DNA from: CAZTLE01 sp964614415
GTDB lineage: Bacteria > Bacteroidota > Bacteroidia > Flavobacteriales > Flavobacteriaceae
Direction: 5' to 3'
Length of the DNA stretch: 37,732 bases
Assembly: GCA_964614415.1 (NCBI GenBank)
Contig: CAZTLE010000011.1
Span: forward strand, 1-37,732
Shown: piece after piece, positions 24,946 to 34,500 of the stretch
Position numbering within the stretch: the first letter of the stretch is position 1
Layout of the letters: the number at the start of each line of letters is the position of its first letter
Notes under the pieces: model-generated
The model's database searches: none
What the model was told of the DNA's origin: nothing
What the model saw: the letters and a program-made list of their open reading frames with translations, nothing else
Made by a program: the position numbers and the translations under genes

Positions 24946-26052
24946 ATGATTTCCAAAACAGAATTGCGCTATTTGCTGGCGCTACAGCGAACCCCACATC
25001 TTGGGGATGCTTCCGTTAAAAAACTATTGAACCATGTTGGGTCTGCCGAAGGTGTTTTCAAAGAAAAACGAAGTAATCTTCTCAGGATCGATGGCATAGG
25101 TTCCTCACGAATTGGTGAACTGGATGCGCATAATGTCATGGATGCCGTAGAGGCCGAGTTGGCGTTTATGGAAAAGGAAGGGATTGATGCCATATATTTT
25201 AGGGAAGAAGAATACCCGGAGCGATTGAAGCATTGTCAGGACGGTCCGGTACTGTTCTTTCAAAAGGGGAATCCTATCATGAACCAGAGAAGAGTGCTCT
25301 CTGTAGTCGGGACACGAAGAATGACTTCGTACGGGAGAAAGATCTGCCGGGAAATTATTGAGGACCTGGCACCTTTGAATCCGGTTATAGTATCGGGATT
25401 TGCCTATGGTGTGGATATTACAGCACATACTGCGGCCCTGGACAATAATCTTCAAACCGTGGCCTGCCTGGCGCATGGATTCAATGAATTATATCCTAAA
25501 ACTCATAAGAAGTATGTACAACCTATCATGGAGCAAGGTGGTTTTATGACCGAATTCTGGAGTGATGATGCTTTCGATCGGACCAACTTCCTGAAAAGAA
25601 ACCGGATAATAGCCGGCCTTTCGGAGGCCACTTTGGTTATTGAATCGGCCGAGAAAGGAGGAAGTTTGGTAACGGCCGACATTGCCAACTCCTATAACCG
25701 GGAGGTGTTTGCTGTTCCGGGCAGGGCGGGAGATGCACAGAGCAGGGGGTGCAATGCGCTTATTAAAAGTCAGCAAGCACATCTCGTCACCTCAGCGGCG
25801 GACATTGTTTACCTGCTGAATTGGGAGGTTCCATCAGCGCCGCCTAAAGCCACTCAAACTAACTTGTTTGTGGAGATGAATGATGACGAAACAACCATCT
25901 ATACATTTCTAAAAATCCGTGGGAAAGAGCTGCTGGATATCATTGCTTTGGAATGCAAAATGCCAACCCATAAGGTTGCCTCTCTTTTATTAACGATGGA
26001 ATTAAAGGGTCTGGTAAAGCCATTGCCGGGGAAGATGTTTGAGGCGGGTTAG
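24946..26052 (+). CDS. dprA: DNA-processing protein DprA
   Basis: 368 aa cytoplasmic protein that loads RecA on incoming single-stranded DNA in natural transformation. An N-terminal helix-hairpin-helix-like region (about 15-60, LLRIDGIGSSRIGEL) precedes the Rossmann-like DprA core (105-290): VVGTRRMTSYG (120-130), SGFAYGVDITAH (150-161), FLKRNRIIAGLS (215-226), ESAEKGGSLVTAD (233-245) and VPGR (257-260). A short winged-helix DprA C-domain (DETTIYTFLKIRGKELLDII...) ends it. Length is normal. The last ~17 bases of coding sequence around KMFEAG recur exactly 9.6 kb downstream at 35651-35667. Confidence 0.95.
   Translation: MISKTELRYLLALQRTPHLGDASVKKLLNHVGSAEGVFKEKRSNLLRIDGIGSSRIGELDAHNVMDAVEAELAFMEKEGIDAIYFREEEYPERLKHCQDGPVLFFQKGNPIMNQRRVLSVVGTRRMTSYGRKICREIIEDLAPLNPVIVSGFAYGVDITAHTAALDNNLQTVACLAHGFNELYPKTHKKYVQPIMEQGGFMTEFWSDDAFDRTNFLKRNRIIAGLSEATLVIESAEKGGSLVTADIANSYNREVFAVPGRAGDAQSRGCNALIKSQQAHLVTSAADIVYLLNWEVPSAPPKATQTNLFVEMNDDETTIYTFLKIRGKELLDIIALECKMPTHKVASLLLTMELKGLVKPLPGKMFEAG
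26028..26044 (+). repeat. dprA: Direct repeat, left copy (inside dprA 3' end)
   Basis: GGGGAAGATGTTTGAGG, coding for the last residues of DprA. An identical 17-mer occurs at 35651-35667, same orientation, on the far side of the RHS2 block. Both are preceded by GCC (with a 2-nt insertion in the right copy). Confidence 0.75.
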
Positions 26053-26647
26053 AAATAAATGTGTCCCAAAATCGACACTTTTGAGGATTCAATTATGCCG
26101 GGAATTTAGAAGTATGAAAGGGGGCCTTATACTTTTAAGTATAAAAACCAGGGCTTTAAGTAAATCGAATTAACCGATATAGGGTAGAGGAAAGCGCCTG
26201 TGAATCATACGCAATCAGGAGAAAGGAATCCCCCTCCCCCCGGGTTAGAGGACTCCGTACTAACAAGTGCGCTTAATTAACTCAATCGGGGAAGTGCTGT
26301 CTAATGTCAGCCAAAAGCCATTCAATATACCCAAAGAGAAATGGACGGTTAACAGCAGTTGAAGAATTGCGACACCTTTACCGGGTTTTATCTTTTGCGT
26401 CCGGTTATAATTCTCTAGCTTCGCTTTCAAATAGGAGCAGATGTTCCTATTCCTACCAAAATTATCACCCCCCTTTTATGATAAGTTTGGAAGGTCAACT
26501 TTTGTTGATCAAAACCGGTATTTACACCTACCCTTCTGTAAATACGCCCGCCACCTGCCATACCTCCATGTGATCAAGACCAACCTTTGGATACCAATGT
26601 TATTCCCGCCATTGAGATGTATTGTTAATTTTTAATTGAATTTCGTT
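26053..26647 (+). other. 595-bp non-coding leader upstream of RHS2
   Basis: A weak terminator-like stem GTGTC/GACAC (26061-26078) followed by TTTT could end dprA. A palindromic TTATACTT-TT-AAGTATAA lies at 26127-26144 without a T tail. A C-rich run is at 26230-26241. TAAGTTTG (26482-26489) is a possible -7 box for RHS2 A but lacks a TTG partner. The stretch 26595-26618 resembles the RHS1 leader. An ORF at 26304-26573 shows no protein-like character and is not called. Confidence 0.4.
26061..26082 (+). terminator. Weak terminator-like hairpin after dprA
   Basis: GTGTC (26061-26065) pairs with GACAC (26074-26078) over an 8-nt loop, followed by four T. The stem is short, so efficiency is doubtful. 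Confidence 0.35.
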
Positions 26648-29600
26648 ATGAAGAAATTTTCATTCAGGTCCGTTATCGCACTATTGATAATGACCCTGAT
26701 CTGTTTTCAAAACTATGCACAGATAAAAGATGCTTCGTTTGACCCCGCGGCCGAATTGAATCGTATGGTGGCTGTTCCAAACGCACCTGAAGCGGCGGCT
26801 TTTGTCAAGTATGGGAATACTCCGGTTGATATGTACACGGGGACCCCAAGTATTCAGGTCCCTATCTACACACACCAGGGACGGGAAATGAACTTACCCA
26901 TTTCCCTTACCTACGATGCCTCGGGAGTGAAAGCGGAACAACTGGCCTCCAATGTGGGTCTTAGCTGGAATCTCAATGTGGGAGGGCGTGTCACCAGGAT
27001 AGTAAACGGCTTTCCCGATGACTTCTATAGTGGACAACAAAGTACTCAGCGTTGGTATAGTATTTGGGACTCCAGTGTAAGCAACAAGGTACTGTTGTTT
27101 CTGGATGAACACAGTGTATTTGATACCCATCAGGAAGCTGTACAATACCTTGAATTTCTGAAAAAAGTCAATGAAAATGAATGGGATACCCAGCCTGATT
27201 ACTTTACGGTAAATGCGCCGGGTCTAAGTGAGACCTTCGTTGTTGATGTTGACTCGAACAAACCGAGAGCATTAAACAATCCAAGGGTTAAAATTACTTG
27301 CAGCAAACCTGCGAACGGAGGAAGTGCCAGCCCTATTACTTACTGGAATATAACCTCAGATGACGGAACACAATATTTTTTCAATCAGGTAGAGATTACA
27401 AGAACGCAAACAACGGCCGACAACCCTGAGAATCCTCAAGGGTTTACCGCCCCTTACGGATTAAATAAGAAATACAACTCTTCCTGGTATTTGACCCGGA
27501 TCATCTCTCCCAATGGAAAGGACACCTACGAATTTAATTACACACCGTTACCGGAATGGGAAACACCGGGCGGTCCGATAGCTGTTGATAAAGTGAGAAA
27601 TATTGTTGAAGCCTCGACACCAACGACGACTACACAACCTATCACTCACAATTCTACCAGAACATGGATTACCCAAAAAGCCCTTACTTCAATTACACAT
27701 AGAACCGGAACTATGACGCGTACAATTGTAACTTTTGATCTCGGAGGCCGGCATGATATGGATGTGAACTCCAAAGTCACCAGGATTACCGTGTATAAGA
27801 ACTATACGAGTCCGTCAAACAATACAAAGTACAAGTCGTTTACGCTTAACTACGATTATTTCAAAACAAATCCAAACCACACGGTATCTGCCTCTACAAA
27901 TCCCAAGGACGTTCGACTGATGCTTGAGAGCATCGACATTCGGGACAAAAACGGTACCAATGTAACGGGCTACAGTTTTGAATATGAAAACCCCTATTAC
28001 ATGCCACCTGTTAACACCAAAGGCCAGGATTATTACGGGTATTTTAACGGGAAGGGGAACTCGGTTTTATATCCCAAAAACAACAATTTTAGCGAAGTGA
28101 CTGATGGCGCTGACCGAAGTGTAAGCTTTAGTAGTGCAAAGAAAGGACTGCTTACCAAAATCACCTATCCGACCGGAGGATTTACCGAATTTGAATACGA
28201 GCCCAATCGCTCGTCCTATGTACTAAATACGCAATCCACCACCACCACTCAGTTTAATGCGGATGCCTATTTGACTGTTCACGGGGGACTCGATGACCCT
28301 ACTGCACCGGGAGGATGTATTATTTCCGATCCAACATGCTCGGAAGTGGCGGGACCATTTTACTATGACCTTCTCGGAACGGGTATTGGGCCTCCGGAGA
28401 TCAAGCATATTGTCTTTCATATTGATGAAGCGAACACGTATTTAATGAATCTTACCAGGACGGCCAATGGCCCCCTTAATACTCCTCAAAAGGATGTGAT
28501 CTTAATGAAACGTTCTGATCTCAGCACCTGCACCGGAGCTTCTCCAAAACTAAAGTACAACGAGATTCGCAGTGTACAGACGGGAGCATTCTTACCCGCC
28601 GTTGAAGACGATATAGTCTATTCTCTCTGGTTTTCCGGGCCTATGAATATTCATGAACAGCCCATTTTTCTGGATGCAGGATGTTATCAAATGACCATTA
28701 TGGACCCCGAAGAGGGAAGTACTACCCAGATGATCATCGGTCTTTATGAAACGACCACCACAGGAGGTGGGAGCAGTGGAAATCAGGTCATTAAAGCCGG
28801 AGTGCGCATCAGGAACATCAAAGACTACACGGAGACCGGTTCATTGGCGACTGAAAAGAGGTACGGTTACGGAGACGGAACTGTGATCTCCCAACCCATT
28901 TACCAGTACGTGAGCGATGATTATATCGCTGTGAATAATTCGCTTTCGCCGGCACGAATGTTATACAGACTTTCGAAAGTATCCGGTTTGGATGGACCTC
29001 ATGTGGCCTATGACCGTGTTACCGAGACTCTGGTAGACCACAATAATTCTGACAATAATGTGTCCTATACACACAATTTTAATACGGCTCAGTGGGGTTC
29101 TCATCATACCGGGGTGTACAACTTCTACATGGGAAACAAACAAACACCCAACTACTATGGTGTTCGCTTTAAACTGGGAAAACAAAGTGCTAAAAAAGCA
29201 ATTGGCATGACCAGCCCGGAAAGCCCGTTTCCCGCTACAGGACAGAAATTTTTCTCAAGGACCGAGTATGATGAAACACAGTTCTATCAAAACTCCGGTG
29301 CTTACCTGATGACTGAAGAAAGTGATGGTGATTTGTTTCCTACCATTACAACCAATCCAAGCGGTAAATACATCATCCAATACGTTTCGGGGAATCCGCA
29401 GGCGGGTTTTGATGGAATTGTGCTTACCCTTCCACCTAACTGCGTTACAGGATACTGTGAACCTGCATTTGCGCGTCTTAAATTCAATTATACCTCAGCG
29501 CTGGGCAAGGCAGGTTATGTAACCCAATCCAGCAGTACCGAAAAAGTAACGCTGCCGGGGGCCACAAGCGACGAGATTACGGAAACTAAAGTGCATTCAT

Positions 29601-30286
29601 ACTACAACGATGAGAATAACCAGCAACAGCCGTATAACTTCCTGTTAAAGGAAAGCGTAACTACCAACAGTAAAGGAGAGACCATTAAACAGGAATACTT
29701 CTATCCTGAGAATTTTTCCGGCGAATATACGGCCCTGGAAAATGCCAATATGCTGGCCGTTCCGGTGCAAACAAAGTCCTATTTGGTAGATGGATCCGCT
29801 ACAACCCAACTCTCCAATCAAAAGACAGAGTTTAGCGGGACAGTGCCTTCCGCAATCAAGGTAGCCAAGGGAAATCTGCCTCTTGAAGAGCGGGTAGCCT
29901 TTGAACGCTACAGGCAGGGCAACCTCGTTCAGGCCCGTCAGACAGACAATACACCCACCGCGTATATCTGGGGCTATGATCGTCGCTACATTGTGGCTAA
30001 GGTGGAGAATGCTACGTACTCCGATATTGAGAACCTTCCGGCTTTCGGACAAAACTTCGTGATTACGGAGGCCTTGAGTACGGCCCAGGAAAACGCGTTG
30101 CGCGGAATGCCTGGGGTGCAGGTCACCACTTTCACCTATGAACCTTTAGTGGGAGTTAAAACTATAACCGATGCACGTGGTTATACCTCCACTTATGAAT
30201 ATGACGCCATGCATAGGTTAAAGCGCGTGAAGGATGAGGATGGCAATGTATTGCAGTCCTACGAATACAATTACGGATCCAATTAA
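26648..30286 (+). CDS. RHS2 A: exported front half of a split RHS/YD-repeat toxin
   Basis: 1212 aa, exactly the length of RHS1 A. ATG 26648 is preferred over the upstream in-frame TTG at 26636 because it opens a standard signal peptide (MKKFSFRSVIALLIMTLIC...NYA, then Q). The same landmarks follow: SIQVPIYTHQGREMNLPISL and NVGLSWNLNVGGRVTRIVNG. A variable cysteine-bearing insert occupies about 526-715 (PGGCIISDPTCSEV), and terminal YD repeats read RGYTSTYEYDAMHRLKRVKD, ending at NYGSN. In the stretch starting PISLTYDA, 34 of 43 residues agree with RHS1 A by eye. No tip and no sorting domain. The B gene starts 11 nt later. Probable role: half of the toxin shell. Confidence 0.85.
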   Translation: MKKFSFRSVIALLIMTLICFQNYAQIKDASFDPAAELNRMVAVPNAPEAAAFVKYGNTPVDMYTGTPSIQVPIYTHQGREMNLPISLTYDASGVKAEQLASNVGLSWNLNVGGRVTRIVNGFPDDFYSGQQSTQRWYSIWDSSVSNKVLLFLDEHSVFDTHQEAVQYLEFLKKVNENEWDTQPDYFTVNAPGLSETFVVDVDSNKPRALNNPRVKITCSKPANGGSASPITYWNITSDDGTQYFFNQVEITRTQTTADNPENPQGFTAPYGLNKKYNSSWYLTRIISPNGKDTYEFNYTPLPEWETPGGPIAVDKVRNIVEASTPTTTTQPITHNSTRTWITQKALTSITHRTGTMTRTIVTFDLGGRHDMDVNSKVTRITVYKNYTSPSNNTKYKSFTLNYDYFKTNPNHTVSASTNPKDVRLMLESIDIRDKNGTNVTGYSFEYENPYYMPPVNTKGQDYYGYFNGKGNSVLYPKNNNFSEVTDGADRSVSFSSAKKGLLTKITYPTGGFTEFEYEPNRSSYVLNTQSTTTTQFNADAYLTVHGGLDDPTAPGGCIISDPTCSEVAGPFYYDLLGTGIGPPEIKHIVFHIDEANTYLMNLTRTANGPLNTPQKDVILMKRSDLSTCTGASPKLKYNEIRSVQTGAFLPAVEDDIVYSLWFSGPMNIHEQPIFLDAGCYQMTIMDPEEGSTTQMIIGLYETTTTGGGSSGNQVIKAGVRIRNIKDYTETGSLATEKRYGYGDGTVISQPIYQYVSDDYIAVNNSLSPARMLYRLSKVSGLDGPHVAYDRVTETLVDHNNSDNNVSYTHNFNTAQWGSHHTGVYNFYMGNKQTPNYYGVRFKLGKQSAKKAIGMTSPESPFPATGQKFFSRTEYDETQFYQNSGAYLMTEESDGDLFPTITTNPSGKYIIQYVSGNPQAGFDGIVLTLPPNCVTGYCEPAFARLKFNYTSALGKAGYVTQSSSTEKVTLPGATSDEITETKVHSYYNDENNQQQPYNFLLKESVTTNSKGETIKQEYFYPENFSGEYTALENANMLAVPVQTKSYLVDGSATTQLSNQKTEFSGTVPSAIKVAKGNLPLEERVAFERYRQGNLVQARQTDNTPTAYIWGYDRRYIVAKVENATYSDIENLPAFGQNFVITEALSTAQENALRGMPGVQVTTFTYEPLVGVKTITDARGYTSTYEYDAMHRLKRVKDEDGNVLQSYEYNYGSN

Positions 30287-30297
30287 TACAGACAACA

Positions 30298-33200
30298 ATG
30301 AAAAAGTTACTATATATAACTCTAAGTATCTTTTGGGTCCCCATGATCTTGCAGGGCCAAACCCAGGATGAGAACTATGTGCGCTCCACTACATACCAGG
30401 TAGCCACGCAGAACGAGAATGTGCTCCCCGATGAAAAACTTGAAACAATTGCATACTATGACGGCCTGGGCAGACCCAGGCAAACCATTGCCGCCAGAGC
30501 TGGGGGTGATCGCGAAAACATCGCTCAACATGCAGAATACGATATTTTCGGGATGCAAACCAAAGAGTATCTCCCCTGGGCAGGTAGTAATGGCACCGGG
30601 CTTAATTTCATCAATCCGGCTACCCTAAAATCCAATATTGAGGACTTTTATGAAACCGAAAAATATGATAACACTACCAATCCGTACAGTCGTACGGTAT
30701 ACGATCCCTATGCACTACGTCGCACTGTAGAGGTGGGAGCGCCGGGAAAAGAATGGAAAGTGCTTCTAAACAGTGATGCTGATCATACCATGAAGTATGT
30801 CCATTCGGTGAATAACGTTGACGATGTCTATCGCTTTTCAGTGACCTATAACGTGGGGAGCAATGTTCCTAATCTTTTATATGATGGTTATTATAACAGT
30901 CATGAACTTTATAAGAAGATCACACGGGATGAGAACTGGCGGGAGGTAGATGGAGATAATCACAGCGTTCATACGTTTACCGATAAACAAGGGCGCACCA
31001 TACTGAGACGCCATTTCAATGGCGGGGTAGCACATGAGAGTTATTATATTTATGATGACCTCGGTAATTTGAGCTTTGTCTTATCGCCTAAAGCTACCGA
31101 TAAGGTTATGGATGTAGCCAATGAGGCATTGGCCGCCGATTACCAAGTACAGCTTGCTAAGTTAGGATACGAGTACCGCTACGACGATCGCAATCGCCTT
31201 ATCTGGAAAAAACTGCCCGGCAAGGCGTACGAAGAGATCATTTATAATAAACTGGATCAGCCGGTACTAACGCAAGATGCCAATTTGCGTGCCGATGGAA
31301 AATGGCATTTCACCAAGTATGATGCTTTTGGTCGCATAGCGTATACAGGCCTCTATGAAAGCAATGCTCCCAGAGCTACAATTGAAACTCAATTGGCTTG
31401 GGTGGACGACCTTCATGAAACCCAGGCTACATCCAGTTTGTTTATTGGAGGAACCAATGTGTATTACTCCAACGATGCCTTCCCCGATAGCTCCACTAGC
31501 ATGGAGACCCTTACAATAAACTACTATGAAACTTATGTTGACACCTACAATATGACGGTCCCGCCTACCGTCTTTGGAGTTCCTACGACAACTGCACTTA
31601 ACGGATTGCCAACGGTGAGTAAGGTAAAGGTGCTGGAAAAAACCTATTGGATTACTAGCATTACCGGGTATGACAATAAAGCACGTGTTATTTTCGGGAA
31701 AACCGCGAATCCTTATCTGGATACAACAGATGAAACCCGTTCGCTCTTGGATTTCACCGGAAAACCGGTAGAGACCTGGACCGCCCATACCAAAGGGACT
31801 CACCCTACCATAGAGACACGGGATTACTTCTCCTACGATCATACCGGGCGATTGCTAACCCATGAACAGAAGATCGATAATGAACCCGTACAATTAATTG
31901 CACACAACACCTACGACGAACTGGGCCGTCTTATTAGAAAAGATGTGGGTGGTGAAACCTTTGTGGACGGGTATACCGACCTGACGAATGCCACAGTAGG
32001 CTCCGGGGAGATAATCTCCAAAGTAAACCCAACCACGGGCTGGGATTCCGGCGCCAAAACCCGGGGGGAGGTTATAGACGATGGCGGTATCCAACTCAGG
32101 ATTGAGGCAATAGGGAACTTCCGCTTTGGATTGTTAAAGACCACCAACACAACATCCAATTGGCAAGACTATGATTTTGGGCTGGATTTTAAGGTAATCC
32201 CGGGCACCACACCCACTGTGGAAGTTCGTATTATTGACGACGGCGATGTGGAACCTGCCTCAAGCCAAACCTTTGCCATAGGTGATACCTTTGGAGTACG
32301 TCGTGTAGGCACTCAATATCGTTTCTATAAGAACAGTAACACCCCCTTCACTACCCGGGACGACCTTACATCCTCGAATACAGACCCGTTGGTGGGCAAA
32401 CTGGCATTACATTCGCCCGGAGTTGAGGTGTCAGGTTTTACTCTGTTTGGAGCCAACATTGACAGGGTCTTACAGGAAGTTGATTACAAATACAACATCC
32501 GGGGCTGGTTAACAGACATAAATGATGTGGATTCACAGGAACGCTGGAATACGGATCTGTTCAAGTTCCGGATCAACTATACCTCTACCGAGGGAAATGT
32601 AGGGGGCAACCAATACAATGGTAATATAACCCAAACCATTTGGAGAACCGGAAACAGTGACGATCAAAAGCGTAGTTATTCCTACTTCTATGATAACCTG
32701 AATCGTCTTACCTCGGCACATAGTCGAAAAGGCAATGGTCTTAATCTTGATGATTTTCACACTATCGGAAGTATTACCTACGATAAGAACGGAAACCTAT
32801 TAACCCTTAATCGCAACGGAGATAACGGCAGTGGAATAGCATCCGCCCAATGGGATAAATTAGTGTATACCGTTAATGGAAACCAATTGGATGGAGTTCT
32901 CGATGATAGTAACTGGCCTGGAGCTATTTCCAATGGTTTTGAAGATCACAACACGGGTAGCAATGATTTTGTTTACGACGCGAATGGAAATATGATTGAA
33001 GACAAGAACAGGGGTATAACAGATATTGAATACAACCATTTAAACTTGCCACGTAAGGTAACTTTCGATAACCTGGATCCGGAAACCGGTACCACCAAAA
33101 AGGGAATCGTTTATGTGTACGACGCCCTGGGTGGAAAGCTGGAAAAACAGTTCTTTGATAGTACAACCGGACCTGCTGATGTTATTACCAAATACGCCAA

Positions 33201-34500
33201 TGGTTATATCTATAAGAATCACGGCCTGCAGTTTTTTAGTCATCCGGAAGGCTATGTGAAGCCTGTCCAGGTGGGCTCAGGAGCAACTAAAGGATATAAA
33301 GGAGGACAGATCACCTATTCCACCTTTGAATACGTATTTCAGTATACGGATCATCTGGGCAATATTCGTCTTTCCTATACTGACGCAGACCTTAACGGTT
33401 CCATCTCGCAAAGCGAGATCATAGAAGAGAGCAACTACTATCCCTTTGGTCTAAAGCATAAGGGTTATAATGACGATATTTCTCCTTATGGAAATAGTCT
33501 GGCGCAAGAATGGAAGTTTGGGAACAACCAGTACAATGAAGAGTTAGGACTTAAATGGTATGATATTAGTGCCCGTAATTACGATCCAGCCCTGGGGCGC
33601 TGGATGAATATCGATCCGTTGGCAGAACAAATGCGACGTCATAGTCCATATAACTATGCCTTCGATAATCCCGTGTTCTTTATGGACCCTGATGGAATGA
33701 GGCCAGTGGCTTCGCCGACATTCTCATCTTGGCTAGCAGAGGGCAACCAAAGTGGAGGCATTGTGGATTTTACATCCAGTGAAGAAGAGGAAGAAAAGAA
33801 TGATACCTACACGTATGACGAAGAGAATGGACTATATCGTAACAATCGAACCGGTGAACTGACTGATAATTGGAGATTGGCAATTGGAAATACCTCGCAA
33901 GGGAGTAAATCTCAGTTAATTGATCTATATAGCGATATGATAATATATCTTTGGGGTGCGGCCAAATATACCGCAGAAGAAGAAGTTATTGAAGAACTAG
34001 GGTTTATTTCTCGTAGAAAGAATGTATACATTCAAACTGAGAACGAGGATATATATGCGAAAAATAAAATTGTAACTAAAAAAAGTCATGGATTAAACGT
34101 CCGTTATGCAGGAACTGGAAGTAAAGAAAGAGATTCATCAAATTTTTTGGGTGGAGGATCTCTTGTCGGGGATATCGAGGTTGATGGTGGAACAACAGTA
34201 TTCTTGGACTATTTTGGAACTAAACACAAATTCATTAACGGACATCAGTTTTTAAAAGGCACAGGTGGCTCTAGAAGCCAGTGGCAAGGCTATGATCGCA
34301 CGGGTTCAGCTCATGTCTTATTCACAAATGGCCAAGCAAACGTGGCTTCAATTGTATTTAAGAACAGAGCTGATGCTGATACTTGGACAAAATTGCATTA
34401 TTTTTCTGTAAAGGAACAGTATAAAGAACTTTATAGAAAGGAATATGAAAATGGTTATTTGAAAATAGACCTTGAGCGTGCAAGAAAACTAAAACTATGA
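30298..34500 (+). CDS. RHS2 B: DUF6443/RHS-core protein with unrecognised C-terminal tip
   Basis: 1400 aa. Signal peptide (MKKLLYITLSIFWVPMILQG, then Q), DUF6443-like region (NYVRSTTYQVATQNE, YYDGLGRPRQTIAAR), YD repeats, embedded beta-sandwich (about 555-721, ...TFAIGDTFGVRRVGTQYRFY) and the RHS core. The core end is canonical: EESNYYPFGLKHKGYN, NYDPALGRWMNIDPLAEQ and D-N-P-V-F-F-M-D1130-P-D-G-M1134. This agrees with the DPxG(L/M) site where RHS proteins self-cleave. The tip (about 1135-1400) begins with a polar linker rich in Glu (EEEEEK) and continues with a domain I cannot place (GLNVRYAG, FLDYFGTKHKFINGHQFL, VFKNRADADTWTKLHYF). No HExxH, nuclease or ADP-ribosyltransferase motif stands out. 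It overlaps the next gene by ATGA. Confidence 0.85.
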   Translation: MKKLLYITLSIFWVPMILQGQTQDENYVRSTTYQVATQNENVLPDEKLETIAYYDGLGRPRQTIAARAGGDRENIAQHAEYDIFGMQTKEYLPWAGSNGTGLNFINPATLKSNIEDFYETEKYDNTTNPYSRTVYDPYALRRTVEVGAPGKEWKVLLNSDADHTMKYVHSVNNVDDVYRFSVTYNVGSNVPNLLYDGYYNSHELYKKITRDENWREVDGDNHSVHTFTDKQGRTILRRHFNGGVAHESYYIYDDLGNLSFVLSPKATDKVMDVANEALAADYQVQLAKLGYEYRYDDRNRLIWKKLPGKAYEEIIYNKLDQPVLTQDANLRADGKWHFTKYDAFGRIAYTGLYESNAPRATIETQLAWVDDLHETQATSSLFIGGTNVYYSNDAFPDSSTSMETLTINYYETYVDTYNMTVPPTVFGVPTTTALNGLPTVSKVKVLEKTYWITSITGYDNKARVIFGKTANPYLDTTDETRSLLDFTGKPVETWTAHTKGTHPTIETRDYFSYDHTGRLLTHEQKIDNEPVQLIAHNTYDELGRLIRKDVGGETFVDGYTDLTNATVGSGEIISKVNPTTGWDSGAKTRGEVIDDGGIQLRIEAIGNFRFGLLKTTNTTSNWQDYDFGLDFKVIPGTTPTVEVRIIDDGDVEPASSQTFAIGDTFGVRRVGTQYRFYKNSNTPFTTRDDLTSSNTDPLVGKLALHSPGVEVSGFTLFGANIDRVLQEVDYKYNIRGWLTDINDVDSQERWNTDLFKFRINYTSTEGNVGGNQYNGNITQTIWRTGNSDDQKRSYSYFYDNLNRLTSAHSRKGNGLNLDDFHTIGSITYDKNGNLLTLNRNGDNGSGIASAQWDKLVYTVNGNQLDGVLDDSNWPGAISNGFEDHNTGSNDFVYDANGNMIEDKNRGITDIEYNHLNLPRKVTFDNLDPETGTTKKGIVYVYDALGGKLEKQFFDSTTGPADVITKYANGYIYKNHGLQFFSHPEGYVKPVQVGSGATKGYKGGQITYSTFEYVFQYTDHLGNIRLSYTDADLNGSISQSEIIEESNYYPFGLKHKGYNDDISPYGNSLAQEWKFGNNQYNEELGLKWYDISARNYDPALGRWMNIDPLAEQMRRHSPYNYAFDNPVFFMDPDGMRPVASPTFSSWLAEGNQSGGIVDFTSSEEEEEKNDTYTYDEENGLYRNNRTGELTDNWRLAIGNTSQGSKSQLIDLYSDMIIYLWGAAKYTAEEEVIEELGFISRRKNVYIQTENEDIYAKNKIVTKKSHGLNVRYAGTGSKERDSSNFLGGGSLVGDIEVDGGTTVFLDYFGTKHKFINGHQFLKGTGGSRSQWQGYDRTGSAHVLFTNGQANVASIVFKNRADADTWTKLHYFSVKEQYKELYRKEYENGYLKIDLERARKLKL

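Noticed and set aside
26127..26144. Terminator at TTATACTT-TT-AAGTATAA
   Set aside because: The stem is all but AT-only with a 2-nt loop and is followed by A-rich, not T-rich, sequence.
26304..26573. 89-aa open frame in the RHS2 leader
   Set aside because: Unusual composition (Ser, Tyr and Arg rich, low-complexity look), no signal peptide or domain, overlaps a second frame, and lies in what appears to be an untranslated leader.
8316..34500. T9SS sorting domains on the RHS proteins
   Set aside because: The A proteins end in YD repeat and the B proteins in toxin tips; no YPNP-type sorting domain is present in any of the four.
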